Part shown: piece by piece, positions 41,974 through 50,931 of the stretch | How positions within the stretch are numbered: position 1 is the first letter of the stretch | Layout of the letters: every line of letters starts with the position of its first letter | Assembly (NCBI GenBank): GCA_017644045.1 | Contig: JAEPMI010000008.1 | Location: 434,001-498,000, forward strand | Direction: 5' to 3' | Length of the DNA stretch: 64,000 bases | From: Deltaproteobacteria bacterium | GTDB taxonomy: Bacteria > Myxococcota_A > Polyangia > Polyangiales > Houyiibacteriaceae | Notes under the pieces: model-generated | Databases searched by the model: none | What the model was told of the DNA's origin: nothing | What the model saw: the letters and a program-made list of their open reading frames with translations, nothing else | Translations under genes and position numbers: made by a program

Positions 41974-42572
41974 CGGTTGCCGGGCGCGAAGAGGCCCATC
42001 GCCAGCGTCTCGATCGCCTTGACGACGTCTTCGGGCTTCAGCGCGTCGGGCTCGACGAAGGCCTGCATCACGAGACCGTCGAGCAGGCCGATGACCATCC
42101 GCGGGAGAATCTCCATCGGGATCTTCGGCTCGAGCCCCAGAGCGACCAGATGGCTGTCGAGGTACTCGCGGATCTGCTGCGCCGCGAGGCGGTAGTAGTC
42201 CGCGAGCTGCGGCCGCAGGGACTCGTCGGTGAGGCTGAGCGCGAGCAGGTCGGCGACCACGAGCGCCTCGGGCGTGCGTGCGGCCCGAACCTCCCAGAGG
42301 GTCTCGAGCGACTTCCGAAGCGAGCCGAAGGGGGTGGCCTCGGTCTGCCACGCCGCGATGGTCTGCTCCTGTACCTTGTCGGTCGCGCTCTCGAGCACGA
42401 CCTGCAGGAGCGCTTCCTTCGTCGGGTAGTGGTAGTGGACCGCGCCCTTGCTCATCCCGGCTTCGCGAGCGATGTCGAGCAGCGAGGTGCGGGCGTAGCC
42501 CTGGCGGGCGAGGACCCGGATCGCCGCTTCGACGATCTGGGCTTGGGAGATCTCGGACTTCTTGTAGCCCAT
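41970..42572 (-). CDS. TetR-family transcriptional regulator
   Basis: A 200-residue protein from ATG 42572. The N-terminal helix-turn-helix is clear: IVEAAIRVLARQGYARTSLLDIAREAGMSKGAVHYHYPTKEAL covers the three helices and the family's YYHF-type turn (HYHYPTKEAL). The helical ligand domain follows (~60-195), with a C-terminal pattern similar to BetI-like repressors (LPRMVIGLLDGLVMQAF). It probably represses its own or a divergent promoter; its ligand is unknown. It overlaps holB by four bases, an unusual coupling of a regulator to a replication gene. Confidence 0.92.
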   Translation of the reverse strand: MGYKKSEISQAQIVEAAIRVLARQGYARTSLLDIAREAGMSKGAVHYHYPTKEALLQVVLESATDKVQEQTIAAWQTEATPFGSLRKSLETLWEVRAARTPEALVVADLLALSLTDESLRPQLADYYRLAAQQIREYLDSHLVALGLEPKIPMEILPRMVIGLLDGLVMQAFVEPDALKPEDVVKAIETLAMGLFAPGNR

Positions 42573-42660
42573 GGCGGGGGCGCCGCTCCCGGGAAGGGAC
42601 GACGGGGCGAGACAATGCCGCGCCGGCCGGCCGATCGTCAACCGAAGGACGGTGCCGGAA

Positions 42661-43662
42661 TCATGGCGCGCCGCGATCGTCCAGCGATGGCGGCATCGGG
42701 AGCCGGTCGCCCGCCCCGAGCATCGTGAGTGGAACGGCCGCTCTCGCCGCGGGAACGCTCGGTCCGCCCTCGACCCGGTAGGGCCGCGCGACGATCACCT
42801 GGCCCGTGCCGGGCACCGCGCCCGTGATCTCGGTCCGGCGCGAGTGCTCGCAGACCACGGCGCCGGTCAGGAAACGGTCGGGCGCGTTCCCCTGGCCGAC
42901 CATGCGGCCCATCCAGCTCCCGTGGACGTGGCCCACCCCGAGGCCGGCCACGACGTACGCGACGCAGCCGCCGCTCGGGTGCTCGGGCAGGTCATCCAAT
43001 CGGCCGCCGGTGAAGGACCCGTGAATGGCTTCGGGGACCGGAGTCCAGCCGGAGGCACCGAGCAACGTCACGGCCTCTGCGTGCGCCAGCACCACGTCCG
43101 GCGGGAGCGAGTCGTCCGGCAGCACGCCGGGCATCATGTAGATGCCGACGCGCGCCTCGCCGTAGCCCTGGATCGCGACGTCCTCGTTCCCGCAGACGGG
43201 GGTCAGGATGACGCCGTGGTCGCAGGGGAGGGTGGTCTGGCCGTCGACGTCCGTGCGCTCCACGAAGCCGCTGGTGGTCGCGACCGCCGCCACCACCCCA
43301 CACGCGCCCTCGAGCTCGTCGCCCGGCACGATGAGCGGCAACGTCTGCGGCTCGCCGAAGGAGACCGCTTCGACGTAGCCACGGCGCTCGAGGTGTGCCT
43401 TCGCATCCACCGGACCGGGCATGGCGGGGCCACCCATGCGTGGACCGGAGGCGAGCCCACAGCCGCGCGCGCTCAGGCCTCGCAGCGGTCCCTCGATGCC
43501 CGGGTGGGGCTCGCTGGTGCCGAAGGGGTCGTCGGGCACCTCGGGATCGGCGGTCACACGAACGACCACCCAGGCCACCGCGAGGCAGGCGACGCCGAAG
43601 ACCGACCAGATGGCCACGGCGGCGCCGTGGCTCTGCTTCGCTTCCGATTCTCCTCGCGCCAT
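42661..43662 (-). CDS. Membrane-anchored protein of unknown function
   Basis: The 333-residue protein has one N-terminal helix (AVAIWSVFGVACLAVAWVVV) and a predicted periplasmic body. The body is beta-rich with scattered cysteines (GLSARGCGLASG, LEGACGVVAAVATT, LPCDHGVILTPVCGNEDVA, GGCVAYVVAG), suggesting disulfides. I recognise no family or catalytic motif. It is divergent from malQ with a ~50-base shared promoter region, and upstream of the TetR gene on the same strand with an 88-base gap. Confidence 0.65.
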   Translation of the reverse strand: MARGESEAKQSHGAAVAIWSVFGVACLAVAWVVVRVTADPEVPDDPFGTSEPHPGIEGPLRGLSARGCGLASGPRMGGPAMPGPVDAKAHLERRGYVEAVSFGEPQTLPLIVPGDELEGACGVVAAVATTSGFVERTDVDGQTTLPCDHGVILTPVCGNEDVAIQGYGEARVGIYMMPGVLPDDSLPPDVVLAHAEAVTLLGASGWTPVPEAIHGSFTGGRLDDLPEHPSGGCVAYVVAGLGVGHVHGSWMGRMVGQGNAPDRFLTGAVVCEHSRRTEITGAVPGTGQVIVARPYRVEGGPSVPAARAAVPLTMLGAGDRLPMPPSLDDRGAP

Positions 43663-43713
43663 GCTCCGTTCGGTCTCCTACCGCCTGTGGGCCCCCGATG
43701 ATACGCCCGCGTC

Positions 43714-45558
43714 GTGCCCGATCCTTCCGTCGACCACAGCTTACGCGAGCGTGCGCGGGCGCGGGGGCTCCTCGTGGACACCCACGATGCATGGGGACAA
43801 CCACGCACGGCTCCCCGAGCTTCCCTCGAAGCCGTGCTCGATCGGCTGGGGCCGCCGCCGGTCGCGGGGCCGCTGACGGCCTGCCAGCGCGCGCGACGCA
43901 CGCCCCATGGGGTCTCGCTCGCGGGGGGCTGGGCGCCGGGGACACCCCTCGAGGTCGCGGTGGCGCCGATGCCCGGGGAGCCTGGCGAGCCCTGGCGCGG
44001 CCGGACGGAGGTGGGTCCGGCGGGCGGTCCACGGCTTCCCATCACGCTGACCGACGGTGTCTGGTCGATCGACGTCGGGGGTCATCGGGCGACCTTCGTT
44101 CTCGCGCCCGATCGCGGACTACCGCTCCCGCCGGGCTGGGGGCTCTTCGCGCCGGTGCACGCCATTCACGACGTGCAGTCGCCGGTCCACGGCGACCTCG
44201 GCGCGCTCGCTCGGCTCGCCGATCACGTGCACGCCGCTGGCGGGGCGTTCACGGCGACCCTGCCCCTGCTGCCGCGCTTCCTCGCTCCGACGACCGTCGC
44301 CGGTCGACCGGTCGCCTACGATCCGAGTCCCTACGCGCCCGTCAGCCGAGCGTTCTGGGACGAGCTCTTGGTCGCCGCGCACCACGCGACCGCGATGCCT
44401 GCACCCACGCGCTTCGTGGAACCCGATCGGGTCTGGCGCGAGGCCTGGCCCGGGTTGGTCGCCGAGGCGGCGGTCCATCGCGCCGAGACCGAGGCCTGGC
44501 TCGCCGCGGATCCGGAGCACGCCGCGTATGCAGCCTTTCGCGGCGGCGACGATCCCGCCGCCGTGCGCGCCTTCGCGTGGGCCCAGCACCACGCCGACGC
44601 ACGGATGAACGCCCTCGGGCGGGAACGCGGTCTCTTGCTCGACCTCCCGCTCGGGACCCACGCGCTCGGCTTCGACGTGCGACGGCACCCGCAGCGATTC
44701 ATCGAGGGGCTCGGCGTCGGAGCGCCGCCGGATTCGCTCTTTCGCGGCGGGCAGGACTGGGGCTTCCCGCCGATGGATCTCGAGGCCGCTGCGCTCGACG
44801 GGTTCGCGCTGATGCGCCGCTGCCTCGCGCACCACATGGCGCCGGCCACGATCCTACGCGTCGACCACGTGGCGTGGCTGCACCGGGTCTACTGCATCCC
44901 CGAGGGCGCGAGCGCGACGGACGGCGTCTACCGGCGACACCCCGACTGGGTCCGCGAGTCGCTCTACGGGCTGCTCACCTTGCTCGGCCATCGGCACCAG
45001 TGCGCGGTCGTGGGCGAGGACCTGGGCACCGTGCCCGCCGAGGTGCGCGAGGCGATGGACGAAGCCGGTCTGGCCCGAAGCTGGGTTCTGCAGCTCGAGA
45101 TGGCGCTGCCGGAGCCACGGCCCATTCACGCGGCGCTGCCGACCGGCGCGCTCGCGTCGCTCAACACGCACGACCTGCCGCTCTTCGCGGCGTGGTGGCT
45201 CGCCGAGGACGTCGGCCTCTTCGCGTCCCTCGGTCTGCTGGACGAGGCGTCCGCCGCCGCGGCGGCGGAGCGGCGCGTGGGCGAGCGGCGGCTGCTGCTG
45301 CGACAGCTCGGTCTGCCGGAGCAGGCGTCGCCCACCGCCGCGCTCGAGGCCGCGCTGGCGAGCATGGGCACCTCCAGAGCGGGCGCCGTCATGGTCTCGC
45401 TCGAAGACCTCTGGCTCGAGCGTCGCCCGCAGAACGTGCCGGGCACCTCGTCGATCGAGCGGCCCAACTGGCGCGGCCGCGCCGCGCGCCCGACCGAGGT
45501 GCTCCGGGACCTGCCCCGATCGCCGAGTCTGCCGGGCGTGCTATCGCCCCTTCCATGA
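43714..45558 (+). CDS. malQ: 4-alpha-glucanotransferase (amylomaltase, GH77)
   Basis: The 614-residue protein starts at GTG 43714. GH77 catalytic residues are visible: nucleophile D384 in ILRVDHVAWLHRVY, acid/base E435 in VVGEDLGTVP and D487 in LNTHDLPLF. The substrate segment YDPSPYAPVSRAFWDELL is the family's SPYAPVS.RA.NPLYID equivalent. The N-terminal ~140 residues form a beta domain not present in the shortest amylomaltases. It moves glucan chains between maltodextrins or glycogen. Its stop overlaps the mazG start as ATGA. Confidence 0.93.
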   Translation: MPDPSVDHSLRERARARGLLVDTHDAWGQPRTAPRASLEAVLDRLGPPPVAGPLTACQRARRTPHGVSLAGGWAPGTPLEVAVAPMPGEPGEPWRGRTEVGPAGGPRLPITLTDGVWSIDVGGHRATFVLAPDRGLPLPPGWGLFAPVHAIHDVQSPVHGDLGALARLADHVHAAGGAFTATLPLLPRFLAPTTVAGRPVAYDPSPYAPVSRAFWDELLVAAHHATAMPAPTRFVEPDRVWREAWPGLVAEAAVHRAETEAWLAADPEHAAYAAFRGGDDPAAVRAFAWAQHHADARMNALGRERGLLLDLPLGTHALGFDVRRHPQRFIEGLGVGAPPDSLFRGGQDWGFPPMDLEAAALDGFALMRRCLAHHMAPATILRVDHVAWLHRVYCIPEGASATDGVYRRHPDWVRESLYGLLTLLGHRHQCAVVGEDLGTVPAEVREAMDEAGLARSWVLQLEMALPEPRPIHAALPTGALASLNTHDLPLFAAWWLAEDVGLFASLGLLDEASAAAAAERRVGERRLLLRQLGLPEQASPTAALEAALASMGTSRAGAVMVSLEDLWLERRPQNVPGTSSIERPNWRGRAARPTEVLRDLPRSPSLPGVLSPLP

Positions 45559-46358
45559 GCACCGACGACGCCGCGCCGAAGGGCGCCTCCTTGCCAGCTC
45601 TGGTGGAGGTCATGGAGACCCTCCTGAGCCCGAACGGCTGCCCCTGGGACAAGGAGCAGACGCTCGAGACGCTGCGCCCCTACGTGCTCGAAGAGGCCTT
45701 CGAGGTGGTGGAAGCGATCGACGGCGGCGAGCCGAAGGCGTTGAAGGAGGAGCTCGGCGACCTGCTCTTCCAGATCGTCTTCCAGTCCGCCATCGCGGAG
45801 CGCGCCGGCGACTTCGGCATCGACGACGTGGTCCACGCGATCGAGCAGAAGATGATCCGGCGACACCCCTGGGTCTTCGGCGACGAGGAACAGGAGGTCG
45901 ACGGCGGCGCCAAGGCCCTCGCGCGCTGGGAAGAGCAGAAGGCGAAGGAGAAGGGCGCCAAGGTCCGCGAGCGCGGCGCGCTCGGTGGTGTGCCCGTCGC
46001 GCTGCCCGCGCTGCTCCGCGCCTACCGCGTCGGCGAGAAGGCGGCCGCGGTCGGCTACGACTGGCCCGACTCGGCCGCCATTCGCGCGAAGGTCGACGAG
46101 GAGCTCGCCGAGCTCGACCAGGCCGAGAGCGACGCGGAGTTCGAAGCCGAGCTCGGCGACCTGCTCTTCGCGTTGGTCAGCCTCGGGCGCAAGCGCGGCA
46201 TCGACGCCGAGTCCGCGCTTCGCGGCAGCCTCGACCGTTTCAGCAAGCGCTTCCGCCACGCGGAGCTGGCGGCCGCCGACGCCGACACGTCGCTTCGCGA
46301 GCTCGACGACGCCGGTCGCGACGAGCTCTGGGAAGCCGCGAAGAAGGCCACCGACTGA
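45555..46358 (+). CDS. mazG: Nucleoside triphosphate pyrophosphohydrolase MazG
   Basis: A 267-residue protein from ATG 45555. It has the duplicated MazG architecture. The first half holds CPWDKEQTLETLRPYVLEEA, with EEAFEVVEAID as the metal-binding EExxE pattern and KEELGDLLFQIVFQS. The second half holds GYDWPDSAAIRAKVDEELAE and EAELGDLLFALVSLGRKRGI. It hydrolyses NTPs or dNTPs to monophosphate and pyrophosphate, cleaning the pool and, in E. coli, lowering ppGpp indirectly. It is co-translated with malQ, with no obvious shared pathway. Confidence 0.96.
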   Translation: MSTDDAAPKGASLPALVEVMETLLSPNGCPWDKEQTLETLRPYVLEEAFEVVEAIDGGEPKALKEELGDLLFQIVFQSAIAERAGDFGIDDVVHAIEQKMIRRHPWVFGDEEQEVDGGAKALARWEEQKAKEKGAKVRERGALGGVPVALPALLRAYRVGEKAAAVGYDWPDSAAIRAKVDEELAELDQAESDAEFEAELGDLLFALVSLGRKRGIDAESALRGSLDRFSKRFRHAELAAADADTSLRELDDAGRDELWEAAKKATD

Positions 46359-46363
46359 ACGCC

Positions 46364-46555
46364 ATGGACCTCGAGAACCTACTGCGCCGCTTCGTGGACG
46401 AGCCTACCCGAGGGGTCGCTCCGCAAGAAGTCGCGGCGATCGAGAGCCGGCTGGGCCATGCCCTGCCAGCTCCTCGCTCCGACCCGAGACGCGCTGGAGC
46501 CACTCGTCACGAGCGGTGCCTTCGAATGGCCTGCCGAACACGAGCGCTGACGTAG
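46364..46555 (+). pseudogene. Decayed SUKH (SMI1/KNR4) family gene
   Basis: The first ~35 residues, MDLENLLRRFVDEP then GVAPQEVAAIESRLGHALPA, match the start of a SUKH domain (E..E..LG..LP). Right after the LP, where ~100 residues of domain should follow, the frame turns to Arg-rich nonsense. In another frame the same DNA reads LLAPTRDALEPLVTSGAFEW then PAEHER and stop, like the end of the same protein. An internal deletion with a frame change near 46457-46470 explains this. SUKH proteins are often immunity proteins against contact-delivered toxins. Confidence 0.55.
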
Positions 46556-46568
46556 CCGCCGCGATCCG

Positions 46569-47594
46569 TCAGCCGGGCGGCGGGGAGACGTCGTAGCCCG
46601 GCGGCGGGGGCGGGACCTCGGCGGAGCTCGGGTCCCGCTGGCGCTCGAGGGCGAAGTTGCGCTCCGTCGCCTCGCGCTGGCGGGCGATCTCGGCGGTGGC
46701 GCGCCGATGCTCCCGTAGGTGCGCGAGGGCTTCGGCGTAGCGCGGGCGCGGGTCGAGCTCGATGGCCTCACGGAGCGCCTCCTCCGCGGCCTCGAAGTGC
46801 GCGTCCGAATCGCGTTCGGCGCTGACCGGGTCGAAGCGGCGAGCCACGCCCAGATCGTACAAGAGCCGTGCGCGGTCCCCCCGCTCGAGCGCTTCGGCCG
46901 GGGCGCTCCGCGCGGCGCGCTCGAGGCCGAGCCTGCCCTCGCGCCACTTGCCGAGCTCGATGAGCTGCAAGGCCTGCGACACCCCGGGGAGGTCGACGGG
47001 AAGCAGACGCACCTGGACGCGTTCGGCGCGCGTGTCGACCAGTCGCCGCAGGTCGGTGAGAAAGTGCTCCAGGATCCGGGCGCGCATCGCGTCGTATTCC
47101 CGGCCGCGCTCCTTTGCCTCCAGCGTCGCGCGCTGCAGCACCCGAGCGGTCGGGCCCTCGTAGACGGTGACGGTGGTCGTCGCCTTCAGCGTCGGCACGT
47201 CGAAGTTGTCGTAGCGGGTTCGCCGGTAGCAGCCGTTCGGTCCGCAGACGGTCTCCTGGCGGCTCGTCGTCTGGACGTCGATGCCCTCCTCGGTTCGCAG
47301 CTCGATCATCACGACGAGGGTCGCGCTCGGGATCTGGCCGCCGAGTCGCATCCGCTCGAGCTGGTCGCGGTCCATTCGTCGGACCTGGATGTCGGACTGG
47401 AGGTGGCCCACCAGCTCCTGCGCCATCGTGATCTCGAGCGCGTCGTGCCCGCTCGTCACCAGCACGCGAGGAAAGGAGCGCAGGGGTACCGTGGCGGGGA
47501 CCTCGTAGCTCGCCGAGACCACCGGCCCGCGTGCACAGGCCCCGAGGACCAGTGCGAGACCCAGGAGGGGTCCGAAACGACGTGCGCGCCACAT
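46569..47594 (-). CDS. Lipoprotein with TPR-like C-terminus
   Basis: A 341-residue protein from ATG 47594 with signal PLLGLALVLGAC (lipobox LGAC). The middle (~40-170) is an alpha/beta domain with a Cys-containing loop QETVCGPNGCYRRTRYDNFD. The C-terminal part (~205-320) has TPR-like helices (LQLIELGKWREGRLGLERAA, AAEEALREAIELDPRPRYAE), and the tail is Pro-rich (PPPPPGYDVSPPPG). I do not know the family. It is the gene after epmA on the minus strand, 44 bases away. Confidence 0.75.
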   Translation of the reverse strand: MWRARRFGPLLGLALVLGACARGPVVSASYEVPATVPLRSFPRVLVTSGHDALEITMAQELVGHLQSDIQVRRMDRDQLERMRLGGQIPSATLVVMIELRTEEGIDVQTTSRQETVCGPNGCYRRTRYDNFDVPTLKATTTVTVYEGPTARVLQRATLEAKERGREYDAMRARILEHFLTDLRRLVDTRAERVQVRLLPVDLPGVSQALQLIELGKWREGRLGLERAARSAPAEALERGDRARLLYDLGVARRFDPVSAERDSDAHFEAAEEALREAIELDPRPRYAEALAHLREHRRATAEIARQREATERNFALERQRDPSSAEVPPPPPGYDVSPPPG

Positions 47595-47638
47595 GCCGCG
47601 AAGGATAGCGCTCGAATTCGAAGGGCGGGAGAAGGCGG

Positions 47639-48853
47639 TCAGAGTCGCTCGGTGGGGAACGCCATCACGTCCCCGATGCTCTCCGCGCCGAGGAGGAGCA
47701 TCACCAGGCGGTCGAAGCCGAGCGCGTTGCCGCCCGAGGGCGGCAGGCCCTCTTCGAGAGCGCCGATGAAACGCTCGTCGATGGGGTAGGCGATCTTGCC
47801 CTCGGCCACCCGACGCTCCTGGTCTGCACGCAGCCGCCGTCGCTGCTCGACCGGATCGACGAGCTCGCCGAAGCCGTTGCAGAGCTCGATGCCGGCGATG
47901 TAGGCCTCGAAGCGATCGCACACGCTCGGGTCGTTCGGATCCAGCCGGGCGAGCGACGCCATCGAGGCAGGCCAGTGGGTGAGGAAGATCGGACGCATGC
48001 GGCCGAGCTGGGGCTCCACCTGATCGACGAGGATGCGAAAGAAGCGCTCCTCGTCGGGGAGCACGTCCTGCACACCGACGCCGGCGAAGGTGCGGAACGC
48101 CTCGTCGACCGTCAGCCGCTGCCAGGGCGGGGCGACGTCGATCGGCGTGCCGCTCCCGGGGATCACCGTCGATCCGTCGAGCATCGTGCGTGCGACGTGC
48201 GCCACCAGCTGCTCGGTGTCGCGCATCACCTCCGCCGAGCCGGCGAAGGCGCGGTACCACTCGAGCATGGTGAACTCGGGCTGGTGGTTCGCGCCGAGCT
48301 CACCGCGACGCCAGCATCGTGCGAGCTGGTAGATGCGCGGCGCGCCGCCCGCGAGCATCCGCTTCATCTGGTACTCGGGGCTGGTGATCAGCCAGCGGGG
48401 CGGATCGACCCCGGCCACCGGAAAGGCGTCGAGGTGCAGGTCGAGCCCGGGGGAGGGCACCGCCGCCGGGGTCTCGACCTCCAGGAAGGCGCGGTCGTCG
48501 AAGAAGTCGCGCACGGCCCGGCGCGCCTTCGCGCGGGCCCGGAGCGCCCGCATCCGCGCCGCACCGTCCGCCTGGAACGAGGGCCAGTCGCCACCCGCTC
48601 GTGGGAAGGCGCCGGTCGGTGCGGTGAGCACCTCGCAGGTGCCGACCACGACGACCCCGTTCCACTCGCCTTCGGCAATCACCCAGGCACCGAGCGGCGG
48701 CGCCTTCGCGCACTCGACTCGAACCGAGCCGGTGATGTCCTCGAGGCGCACCTCGCCACCGGCGACCTCGACCACGCGGCCGCCGAGCTTCACGGGGGCC
48801 GGCGGTCGGAGCCGCTGGAGGATCTCGATCGGGTAGCGAGGACTCTCGCTCAC
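47639..48853 (-). CDS. epmA: EF-P beta-lysylation ligase EpmA (GenX/PoxA, LysRS-like)
   Basis: The 404-residue class II synthetase homolog has motif 2 RCWRRGELGANHQPEFTMLE and motif 3 GNALGFDRLVMLLLGA. SPEYQMKRMLAGG and ELCNGFGELVDPVEQ match LysRS/EpmA. It sits right after efp, which supports EpmA rather than lysyl-tRNA synthetase. The first ~95 residues look like a shortened OB domain (GGRVVEVAGGEVRLEDITGS), which the E. coli EpmA lacks. It would attach (beta-)lysine to the EF-P lysine. An EpmB aminomutase is not in this window. Confidence 0.9.
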   Translation of the reverse strand: MSESPRYPIEILQRLRPPAPVKLGGRVVEVAGGEVRLEDITGSVRVECAKAPPLGAWVIAEGEWNGVVVVGTCEVLTAPTGAFPRAGGDWPSFQADGAARMRALRARAKARRAVRDFFDDRAFLEVETPAAVPSPGLDLHLDAFPVAGVDPPRWLITSPEYQMKRMLAGGAPRIYQLARCWRRGELGANHQPEFTMLEWYRAFAGSAEVMRDTEQLVAHVARTMLDGSTVIPGSGTPIDVAPPWQRLTVDEAFRTFAGVGVQDVLPDEERFFRILVDQVEPQLGRMRPIFLTHWPASMASLARLDPNDPSVCDRFEAYIAGIELCNGFGELVDPVEQRRRLRADQERRVAEGKIAYPIDERFIGALEEGLPPSGGNALGFDRLVMLLLGAESIGDVMAFPTERL

Positions 48854-48866
48854 GCCGTCGGGGTGC

Positions 48867-49430
48867 TCAGCTCTTCACGCGCTCGACGTATTCGCCGGTG
48901 CGCGTGTCGATCTTCAGCTTGTCGCCGACATCGACGAAGAGCGGGACGTTCACGACCAGACCGGTCGAGCAGGTCGCCGGCTTGGTGGTGTTGGAGCTCG
49001 TGTCGCCCTTGAAGCCGGGCTCGGTCTCGGTGACCTCGAGCTCGACGAAGTTGGGCGGGGTGATGCCGATCGGACGCCCTTCGAAGAGCATCACGTCGAT
49101 GTGCATGTTGTCGAGGAGGTAGTGGATGCTGTCGGAGAGCAGCTCCTCGGAGAGACGCATCTGGTCGTACGTCTCGTTATCCATGAAGACGTACTGGTCG
49201 CCTTCCTTGTAGAGGAACTGCATGCCGCGCTCTTCGGTGTCGGCCTTCTCGAGCTTCTCGCCGCTCTTGAAGGTCCGGTCGAGCACTGCGCCGGTCTGCA
49301 TGTTCTTCAGCTTGGTCCGGAAGAACGCCTGGCCCTTGCCCGGCTTCACGAACTGACAATCGACCACCACGAACGGGTTCCGGTCGATCAGCATCTTGAA
49401 GCCCTTCTTGAGGTCGGTGGTGTCTGCCAT
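48867..49430 (-). CDS. efp: Translation elongation factor P
   Basis: The 187-residue protein has the full three-domain EF-P length. The modified lysine is K32 in the loop FVKPGKGQAF, matching Lys34 of E. coli and the lysylated type. Domain 2 (RTFKSGEKLEKADTEERGMQ) and the C-terminal signature (KLKIDTRTGEYVERV) are present. EF-P rescues ribosomes stalled at polyproline; this organism has many Pro-rich proteins in this window alone. It precedes epmA with a 13-base gap, forming a modification operon. Confidence 0.97.
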   Translation of the reverse strand: MADTTDLKKGFKMLIDRNPFVVVDCQFVKPGKGQAFFRTKLKNMQTGAVLDRTFKSGEKLEKADTEERGMQFLYKEGDQYVFMDNETYDQMRLSEELLSDSIHYLLDNMHIDVMLFEGRPIGITPPNFVELEVTETEPGFKGDTSSNTTKPATCSTGLVVNVPLFVDVGDKLKIDTRTGEYVERVKS

Positions 49431-49472
49431 GGCTCTCTCGCTCGCTCCTGGTTCGGCCCTCGGGCCTTCTGG

Positions 49473-49889
49473 TCAGCCCTCGTCCACCCACTGGGTGACG
49501 ATGACGTGGTCGCTCGGCGTGGCGGCGTCGCCGCTACGCTCGGCGGTGATCTCGAGCTGGAAACGCTCCAGCGGGGTCTCGGCATGCAGCCGTCCCTCAC
49601 GATACTCCGGTTCGTAGATGAGCTCACCCACCCGCACCGGAGCCTCGTCCTCGCTCGCCTGGATCCAGACCACATAGGTCCGCATGTCGGGGTCCAGGCG
49701 GGCCGGCGGCGGCAGGTCGCTCGCCGAGACCGTGACCAGGTGCTGGCCACCCTCGATGGGCTCCACGGTCACGAGGCCGCTCACCCCACCATCGCCCTGG
49801 CCCGCGAGGGGCACGCGGACGGGCCCCGCACAGGCGGTGAGCAGGCCCGTCAGGGCGATCAGAGCGGGGGCGGTGAGGCGGCGAATCAC
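49473..49889 (-). CDS. Small beta-rich lipoprotein
   Basis: The 138-residue protein has signal APALIALTGLLTAC (lipobox LTAC). The mature part is predicted as a single beta sandwich (GQHLVTVSASDLPPPARL, RTYVVWIQASEDEAPVRVGE, FQLEITAERSG), similar in feel to anti-sigma-factor-related or fibronectin-like domains. I recognise no family. It lies 42 bases upstream of efp but is likely a separate unit. Confidence 0.7.
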   Translation of the reverse strand: MIRRLTAPALIALTGLLTACAGPVRVPLAGQGDGGVSGLVTVEPIEGGQHLVTVSASDLPPPARLDPDMRTYVVWIQASEDEAPVRVGELIYEPEYREGRLHAETPLERFQLEITAERSGDAATPSDHVIVTQWVDEG

Positions 49890-50040
49890 GAGCGATCTCG
49901 GGAGGACGGGCGACCTGGGTGCCCTGAGGCACTGGGAGCCGACGCCCGCTTGTAGAAGAGGGCGCGCAGGGCGTCAACCGGTCCAGCGAACGGTCGCTCG
50001 GGGCTTGCAGGGGCCGCTTTCGGGGGGTACGGGCAGGCTG

Positions 50041-50928
50041 ATGCGCGACGCTGACGAGGAGATCCGCGAGATCAAGCGCGAGATCATCGAGTCCCGGGGC
50101 TTGACGATCAAGACGAACAACCTCGTCAACTCGCTGGGCGCGGACGTGAAGTCCATCGCCAAGCGCCAGGCGGGCTACGAGCGTCGCTTCAACTGGAACG
50201 GCGGCGTGTTCCTGGTCGTCGTGGCCGTCATCTCCTTCGCGGGCCTCAAGCTCGCCTCGGACGCTCGCATCCGCGAGATCGAGTCCGAGATGGGCCACCT
50301 GGACCGGCAGGTCGAAGAGCTCGAGGAGGAGCTGGCCGAGGAGACCCGCCGCGCCGAGGAGCGCGCTCGGGCCGAGGCCAAGGCGGGCGCCTTCTACGAC
50401 CTCATCCGGCAGCAGCGCCGGCAGGAGGTCGTCGACCAGTACGAGGACGTCCGCGGCGAGAAGCTCTCCCAGGCCGAGGCGGCCTTCTTCCGCGACACCT
50501 ACGACCGCTTCCGCCTGGACCTCAGCGTGGCGGCTTACCAGAACGGCCTCGAGATGATGCGGAACGGCCGCTACGCCGAGGCCGCCGAGCGCTTCCAGGA
50601 GGCCATCCGGCTCCGCGACGAGGCCGCCCACATCCCGTCGGTCAAGTATCACCTGGCCCGCGCGCTCCGCCGACTCGACCGCCAGAGCGAGGCCATGGTC
50701 TACGCGCGCCAGGTCGTGGAGCAGAACATCGACCGCGACCTGCAGGACGACGCCACCTGGCTGCTCGCCCTCTGCGCCGAAGAGCTCGACGACATCGACA
50801 CCGCCCGCGCTTCGCTGCGCCGCCTGATCAACCGCTGGCCCCGGAGCGCGCTCGCCCGCGAAGCGCGCCCGAAGCTCCGCGAGCTGACCCGCCGCGCCAT
50901 TCGCGGTCGCCAGACCGAGACCGACTGA
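50041..50928 (+). CDS. Membrane protein with coiled coil and TPR repeats
   Basis: A 295-residue protein from ATG 50041; the longer open frame upstream is antisense to the lipoprotein gene. A cytoplasmic ~50-residue N-terminus leads to one membrane helix (GGVFLVVVAVISFAGLKLA, ~54-72). A coiled coil follows (ARIREIESEMGHLDRQVEEL and on, ~75-120), then TPR-type helices (AAYQNGLEMMRNGRYAEAAE, YHLARALRRLDRQSEAMVYA, LLALCAEELDDIDTARASLR). The order resembles YbgF/CpoB-like tol-pal coordinators, but without the flanking tol genes. Function unknown; probably a scaffold. Confidence 0.8.
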   Translation: MRDADEEIREIKREIIESRGLTIKTNNLVNSLGADVKSIAKRQAGYERRFNWNGGVFLVVVAVISFAGLKLASDARIREIESEMGHLDRQVEELEEELAEETRRAEERARAEAKAGAFYDLIRQQRRQEVVDQYEDVRGEKLSQAEAAFFRDTYDRFRLDLSVAAYQNGLEMMRNGRYAEAAERFQEAIRLRDEAAHIPSVKYHLARALRRLDRQSEAMVYARQVVEQNIDRDLQDDATWLLALCAEELDDIDTARASLRRLINRWPRSALAREARPKLRELTRRAIRGRQTETD

Positions 50929-50931
50929 CTT

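Noticed and set aside
39391-42195. A 934-codon plus-strand frame through metG and holB
   Set aside because: It is the antisense shadow of two clear minus-strand genes; long stop-free antisense frames are expected at this GC content.
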